Below are positions 5,819 through 9,679 of a stretch of 9,679 nt of DNA, piece by piece. The notes under the pieces were generated by a model. That model saw nothing but the letters and a program-made list of their open reading frames with translations, was not told where the DNA came from and searched no databases. The position numbers and the translations under genes were made by a program. How positions within the stretch are numbered: position 1 is the first letter of the stretch; each line of letters opens with the position of its first letter. Source of the stretch: Kiritimatiellia bacterium (GTDB lineage Bacteria > Verrucomicrobiota > Kiritimatiellia > RFP12 > UBA1067); NCBI GenBank assembly GCA_017629455.1, contig JAGBXE010000157.1, positions 1 through 9,679 on the forward strand. The letters run 5' to 3'.

Positions 5819-7216
5819 GTGAGAACGTTAATTCTATGTGCATTGGCTTTTAATACTTTGGCGTCAGTAGCCGCTACGGTCGATGAAGTGATTGTCCGTC
5901 AGCAGTGGCCGTGGTCGACAGATGTTAAGGTTGAGTATCAGATTTCCGGCATTGAAGCACCTGTCGATATAAAGGTAAAAGTGTTTGATGCGGGCAACGA
6001 ACTTGCCGAGGGCGATGTTTATGAAGCCATTTCAGGTAAACTCTACGGCATATCGTCCGATTGTGCAGGCAGTTTCACTATCGACCCTGCCAAGTTATTC
6101 GGTGAGGCTAAGGTGTTTTCGTCTCCTTTTAGCGTAAGCTTGTCGTTAGAGCCATCAGCAGACAATTTAGACGAGACGCTTTATCGTATTTACAACCTGG
6201 AATCTCCTTACGACGTTACTAATGTCACGCGTAAAGCTCTTTTGAATGGAGAGTGGGGTTCGGTCGTTACTGATTTTTCAAGAATAGGCAAAGGCTTTAA
6301 TACGACGCTGAAAGATGTTGTTATATGGACTGGCGTAACGAATGATGTTAAATATAAAACAACTCACCTTGTAATGCGCAAAATACCTGCATCTGGCAAG
6401 GAATGGAAAATTGGTGCGCCGGATGGCGAGTTGGGTAGAGTTAAAGCGTCAGAGATCGACGAAACACAGCATACCGTGAAGCTTTCTTCCGATTATTTCA
6501 TCGGCGTTTTCGAGGTGACGCAGGCTCAGTATAAAAAGTATGCTGGCTACATACGTACTCCAGTCCATCAAGGTGATCTTTTGCCGATGGAAAACGACCA
6601 CTACCAAGGTTTGCGCGGAAAATATAATGGTACTACGGAGCTTGATCCGTACGGTGAGGTTGTAAACTGGCCGACTAATTCCTTTTTGCATACCGTGTAT
6701 TCTAATTCTGATATAGGGCATCTTAGGAACAAGACGAAGATAATGTTTGATCTTCCAACGGAAGCGCAATGGGAGTTTGCTTGCCGCGCCGGTACGACAA
6801 ACGCTTTAAATAGCGGAAAAGAACTTACAAAGGGTGGATCGTTTTATTGGAAGGATGATAGCGAAGCATTTAATGAGGTTGGGTGGTGTTTGTGTTCGTC
6901 AAATCCCGATAAAATAACGCAGGAAGTCGGGCTTAAAAAGCCCAATGCCTTTGGTCTTTACGATATGCATGGTAATGTTGGTGAGGCATGCGTAAATTGG
7001 TGTGGAGCTGTTGATGCAGGGCAAGAGGGCAATTCTATTATTTTAGATCCTCTCGGCCCAACGACAGGTCTGGGCGGCTGCAGGACGGCTAGAGGCGAAG
7101 GGGTAAATAACTACGCCTCCAAGAATCGTGCGGCATCGCGTACTCAGATTGGACCTTCTACGCCCTACGCGTATATTGGCTTTAGGTTTGTTTGCCCGGA
7201 AGGAGATGTGTGGTAG
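5819..7216 (+). CDS. Exported FGE/SUMF1-domain protein lacking the catalytic cysteines
   Basis: Encodes 465 residues from a GTG start set by AAAGGGGGG. The signal peptide is residues 1-19 (cut near VAA/T). Residues about 22-130 (VIVRQQWPWSTDVKVEYQI onward) look like an Ig-type beta domain, and 131-180 a linker. Residues about 182-460 are an FGE-sulfatase (SUMF1) domain: YFIGVFEVTQAQY (226-238), FDLPTEAQWEFACRAGTT (310-327), NAFGLYDMHGNVGEA (376-390), GFRFVCPEG (454-462). True aerobic FGE oxidises a sulfatase cysteine with a cysteine pair near the C-terminus. Aligned by eye to SYCxxYRxxAR, residues 431-441 (NYASKNRAASR) have alanine (A433) for the second cysteine and glycine (G428) for the first. 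The usual GNVWEW is GNVGEA. It is therefore probably not a formylglycine generator but a binding or structural relative. No sulfatase is seen in the window. Its stop overlaps the GH97 GTG by one base. Confidence 0.8.
   Translation: MRTLILCALAFNTLASVAATVDEVIVRQQWPWSTDVKVEYQISGIEAPVDIKVKVFDAGNELAEGDVYEAISGKLYGISSDCAGSFTIDPAKLFGEAKVFSSPFSVSLSLEPSADNLDETLYRIYNLESPYDVTNVTRKALLNGEWGSVVTDFSRIGKGFNTTLKDVVIWTGVTNDVKYKTTHLVMRKIPASGKEWKIGAPDGELGRVKASEIDETQHTVKLSSDYFIGVFEVTQAQYKKYAGYIRTPVHQGDLLPMENDHYQGLRGKYNGTTELDPYGEVVNWPTNSFLHTVYSNSDIGHLRNKTKIMFDLPTEAQWEFACRAGTTNALNSGKELTKGGSFYWKDDSEAFNEVGWCLCSSNPDKITQEVGLKKPNAFGLYDMHGNVGEACVNWCGAVDAGQEGNSIILDPLGPTTGLGGCRTARGEGVNNYASKNRAASRTQIGPSTPYAYIGFRFVCPEGDVW
7200..7205 (+). 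promoter_or_regulatory. Ribosome-binding site AAGGAG for the GH97 gene, inside the preceding gene
   Basis: AAGGAG lies 10 bases before GTG 7216 and 4 bases before an in-frame GTG at 7210. It argues against the longer frame from TTG 7192, which would start upstream of the site. GTG 7216 gives the cleanest signal peptide and a TAGTG stop-start junction. Confidence 0.6.
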
Positions 7217-9243
7217 TGAGAAAGAATATTCTTGCGCTTTTTCTTGCGTTATTTCCGGTAGCCTTGTATGCTGCTTTTGATCGCATAGAACTTTGCTCTC
7301 CTTCCGGTAGCGCTTGCGTTGGCGTCTGGTCCGGTCCGGAAGGTACATTTTGGGATCTTTCCGTAGGGGGCAATAAGGTCATATTGCCTTCTGCGCTTGG
7401 CCTTGAGCTTAGGGGTAAAAAACCGTTCCGCGAGACTGTTGCCAAAAATGTTTCGCGGCATCAGTCAGATACGAAATGGACGACGCGATTTTATAAGAAA
7501 GAGACAGTTCGCGATAATTTCAACGAGCTCTCACTTGATTTCGTAAGCGTTGACGATCCTACGTTGCGCCTTGGTTTTATTTTGCGGGCTTATGATAACG
7601 CAATCGCGTTCAGATATGTGATCCCCGGCTCCGGGAAATTTGTCATCGAAAAGGAGCTTACCTGCTGGACGTTTGACGGAGATCCTATGGCGTGGCTTAC
7701 GGTCTACAGGTCGCCGGCGACTTCGCAGGAGGAATGGTATCTTCACCGCACGCTTAAGACGGTTGGTGATTTTGGACGTCATTTTAATGAGGAATTTTTA
7801 GTTGGTTCGCCCGCCGTAGTTGAGGTAGGTTCTCGTTATCTTGCCGTTTGCGAGGCGGCCCTCGTAAAGTGGGCGGGGATGTTCCTTGCTATCGACTCTT
7901 ATCCGGGCGATAGAACAGCGCTTTGTGCCAGGCCTGCTCCTCGTAAAGATAATATCGGGCTTGTTGCAGGGCGAGCTCCTGCAAAGAGCCCGTGGAGGGT
8001 TGTCGCCATCGCCGATAATGCTGCTCAGCTTTGTTCTGTTAGCGATGTTCTTCGTAATCTCAATCCTCCGCCTGAAGGCGGCGAGGAAGCTTTTGACTGG
8101 GTGCGCCCTGGCGTTTCGTCGTGGGATTGGTGGGCTAACTCCAATCATGAGTTAGCGTATGAGGGCGTTCAATTTGAAAAGCGCTCTGTTGATTTTGCCG
8201 CGGAAATGGGCTGGCCGTACCACCTAGTTGACGCCGGCTGGTATGGGCGGCCGAATAATGGTGAGACTGTAGAACTTGAGCCAGTTCCTGAGTTTGATAT
8301 GCAAGGGCTTCTATCGTATGCAAAGGAGAAGGGTGTTGGGATATTCTTATGGATGCATTGGCGCACGCTCCAAGCTAACGGCATCGATGCGACATTCGCT
8401 AAATTCGCAAAGTGGGGTATAGCTGGCGTTAAAATCGATTACATGAACCGCATGGATCAGGAGATGGTGCAGTGGTACGAGAAGGTTGTTAAGTCGGCCG
8501 CGAAGCATAAGTTGATAGTAAACTACCATGGGTCATTTGTGCCAACAGGTACAGAGCGCACATGGCCGAACAACCTCACGCGTGAAAGCGTCTTAGGTAA
8601 CGAAATGAATAAGTTTAACGCTAGGTGCAATCCGCGTCATCACGCAACGTTGCCTTTTACGCGCTTTATTCTCGGAGCTGCCGATTTTACGCCCGGCGGG
8701 TTTGATAATTTGCATTCCTGCGAATTTGAATCACAAGGTCGCCGCGGGCATGATTGTCTCGATTTCTCGCCGTCGTCCGATAAGCCGAAAATTATGGCTC
8801 AAGAGATAGGAACGCGTGCGCACGCGCTGGCGCTTACGGTGGCCTATGACAGCCCCCTTATGACGCTTTGTGATCTTCCCGAGCGTTATCGTGGGCAACG
8901 GGGCGTTGAAGCGTTGCGCAGCCTGCCAACCGTTTGGCGTAACACAAAAGTTGTTTCCGGCGAAATCGGTTCTAATTTTGCTCTTGTGCGCGAGACGTTT
9001 GATGGGGCGTTTTACTTCGCGGCAATTTCTGTGAAGGCAAGAAGGCAATCTCTCGATTTAAGCTTCCTTGGCAATGGCGAATGGGAGATGACGAGCTATT
9101 CGGACGATCCCTTGCGTTCTACAAGTGACGCTAAGGCAATTTCAATTAATGCCCGAAAGGTCACGAGTGGCGAAACGGTTTTCTTTGATATTGTCGATGA
9201 AGGCGGAGCGGTGGCAATTTTTCGCCGCGTTGAGCCTAAATAA
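7216..9243 (+). CDS. Secreted glycoside hydrolase family 97, retaining (alpha-galactosidase-like) type
   Basis: Encodes 675 residues from GTG 7216. The signal peptide is MRKNILALFLALFPVALYA (cut near residue 19). GH97 architecture is complete: N-terminal beta-sandwich about 21-285 with CEAAL (212-216, E213 a likely calcium ligand), a barrel about 295-570 starting PGVSSWDWW (299-306), then GWPYHLVDAGWYG (332-344), GVGIFLWMHW (373-382), GVKIDYM (404-410) and TRESVLGNEMNKF (455-467), and a C-terminal beta domain to the end. D408 and E463 are 55 residues apart, the same spacing as the nucleophile and acid/base I recall for the retaining alpha-galactosidase BtGH97b (D415, E470). Inverting SusB-type enzymes lack that Asp, so a retaining exo-alpha-galactosidase-type activity is the best guess; beta-L-arabinopyranosidase activity is also known in the family. 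E457 and E463 fit the calcium/active-site pair six residues apart. It probably acts in the periplasm. Confidence 0.92.
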   Translation: MRKNILALFLALFPVALYAAFDRIELCSPSGSACVGVWSGPEGTFWDLSVGGNKVILPSALGLELRGKKPFRETVAKNVSRHQSDTKWTTRFYKKETVRDNFNELSLDFVSVDDPTLRLGFILRAYDNAIAFRYVIPGSGKFVIEKELTCWTFDGDPMAWLTVYRSPATSQEEWYLHRTLKTVGDFGRHFNEEFLVGSPAVVEVGSRYLAVCEAALVKWAGMFLAIDSYPGDRTALCARPAPRKDNIGLVAGRAPAKSPWRVVAIADNAAQLCSVSDVLRNLNPPPEGGEEAFDWVRPGVSSWDWWANSNHELAYEGVQFEKRSVDFAAEMGWPYHLVDAGWYGRPNNGETVELEPVPEFDMQGLLSYAKEKGVGIFLWMHWRTLQANGIDATFAKFAKWGIAGVKIDYMNRMDQEMVQWYEKVVKSAAKHKLIVNYHGSFVPTGTERTWPNNLTRESVLGNEMNKFNARCNPRHHATLPFTRFILGAADFTPGGFDNLHSCEFESQGRRGHDCLDFSPSSDKPKIMAQEIGTRAHALALTVAYDSPLMTLCDLPERYRGQRGVEALRSLPTVWRNTKVVSGEIGSNFALVRETFDGAFYFAAISVKARRQSLDLSFLGNGEWEMTSYSDDPLRSTSDAKAISINARKVTSGETVFFDIVDEGGAVAIFRRVEPK

Positions 9244-9269
9244 AATGTAATAGTGAAAGGTTTCTTGAC

Positions 9270-9679
9270 GTGAAAAGTTTACCGGTAAGGTATTTTGCAG
9301 GCACATTATTACCTTTTGTTATGCTTTGCGGTGCAGTGCGCGCCGACGCTCCGAAAAGAGTTCTCCCAGGGACGCTCGTTATTAGCCAATGCCAGTTCTA
9401 TCCGCTTAGAGAGCAGGAGCGCGGCTATCTTGGGCGCTACGTCGATCAGCCGCTTTTTTTAGACCCAGACCTTCCGCTTGATGGCGATATCGCCGACGGC
9501 TCGTACCGCAAGACTTGGGGTATGTTCTATTCGATGGCCGATCTTGAAAATACGCAGCGTTTAGCTGTAGACAGCGGTTTGGATGGGCTTTCGTTCTTTT
9601 CGCTTAATTGGCGTGATTATATGTGGACGGCAATCGAGCGCAGCAAAGTTAAAAGCTGCATGATGATACCGAACATCCA
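9270..9679 (+). CDS. Exported probable TIM-barrel glycoside hydrolase, N-terminal part (runs off the window)
   Basis: The frame opens at GTG 9270, 26 bases after the GH97 stop, with GAAAGG (9255-9260) 9 bases ahead, and stays open to the last base (136 full codons visible). It begins with a signal peptide (KSLPVRYFAGTLLPFVMLCG, cut probably after VRA at residue 26). The mature part starts with VISQCQFYPL (39-48), which looks like the first barrel strand. It continues to KTWGMFYSMADLENTQRLAV (85-104) and DSGLDGLSFFSLNW, a pattern (helix of successive residues, then xGLDGxxFF strand) seen at the start of GH71/GH99-like and WbsX-like barrels. Those families include endo-alpha-mannanases and alpha-1,3-glucanases. 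No catalytic residues are visible yet. It is fourth in the exported operon, so it probably works on the same glycan as the GH97. The family call is tentative. Confidence 0.65.
   Translation, partial: MKSLPVRYFAGTLLPFVMLCGAVRADAPKRVLPGTLVISQCQFYPLREQERGYLGRYVDQPLFLDPDLPLDGDIADGSYRKTWGMFYSMADLENTQRLAVDSGLDGLSFFSLNWRDYMWTAIERSKVKSCMMIPNI

Noticed and set aside
7192..7215. Longer N-terminus for the GH97 protein from TTG 7192
   Set aside because: The AAGGAG site lies downstream of that codon, and the extra residues (PGRRCVV) precede a normal signal peptide that starts properly at GTG 7216.
5819..7216. Calling the FGE-domain protein a sulfatase-modifying enzyme
   Set aside because: The expected cysteine pair is absent by eye alignment and no sulfatase gene is seen in the window.
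1..9679. Mobile elements, CRISPR arrays, tRNA or rRNA genes
   Set aside because: No transposase or integrase motifs, regularly spaced repeats, or cloverleaf/rRNA-like segments were seen; the window is densely filled with protein genes.

Overview
The window reads like part of a free-living Gram-negative genome from the Planctomycetes-Verrucomicrobia-Chlamydiae side of the bacteria. My best guess is Kiritimatiellota or a related Lentisphaerae/Verrucomicrobia lineage, possibly a gut or sediment carbohydrate degrader. This rests on family content: an exported formylglycine-generating-enzyme-like (FGE/SUMF1) protein with an extra N-terminal domain, a secreted GH97 enzyme, a large secreted barrel protein of unrecognised family, and a MEP-pathway ispE. 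It is an inference from gene content, not a phylogenetic result. No tRNA, rRNA, CRISPR array, insertion sequence or phage gene was seen.

Layout. (1) Positions 1-652, rightward: the end of a YibE/F-family membrane protein overlapping a short DUF192 protein. (2) Positions 5028 to 632, leftward: a class I/II aminotransferase, ispE (4-bp overlap with it), then after 54 bp a 739-residue exported protein with a probable catalytic barrel. This unit appears to start at an extended -10 promoter placed so that the aminotransferase mRNA has almost no leader. A good bidirectional terminator-like hairpin at 449-480 lies inside the convergent DUF192 gene and pairs better in the leftward RNA. (3) A 91-bp divergent intergenic region (5029-5119) holds that promoter and a consensus-like sigma-70 promoter facing right. 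(4) Positions 5120 to the right edge: four tightly packed genes, all with signal peptides: a 219-residue protein of unknown family, an FGE-like protein lacking the catalytic cysteines, a GH97 with the retaining-type catalytic pair, and the start of another probable TIM-barrel glycoside hydrolase. Three of these four genes start with GTG.

How it fits together. The rightward operon looks like an exported polysaccharide-processing cluster: GH97 would release alpha-linked galactose or a similar terminal sugar, and the next gene may attack the backbone or another linkage. The two preceding exported proteins may be accessory or binding components. The leftward operon mixes two housekeeping genes (isoprenoid precursor synthesis and amino-acid transamination) with one exported putative carbohydrate-active protein. 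The least explained items are the 739-residue protein, the 219-residue protein and the apparently dead FGE domain. I saw nothing that clearly amounts to a new defence, mobile or RNA system.
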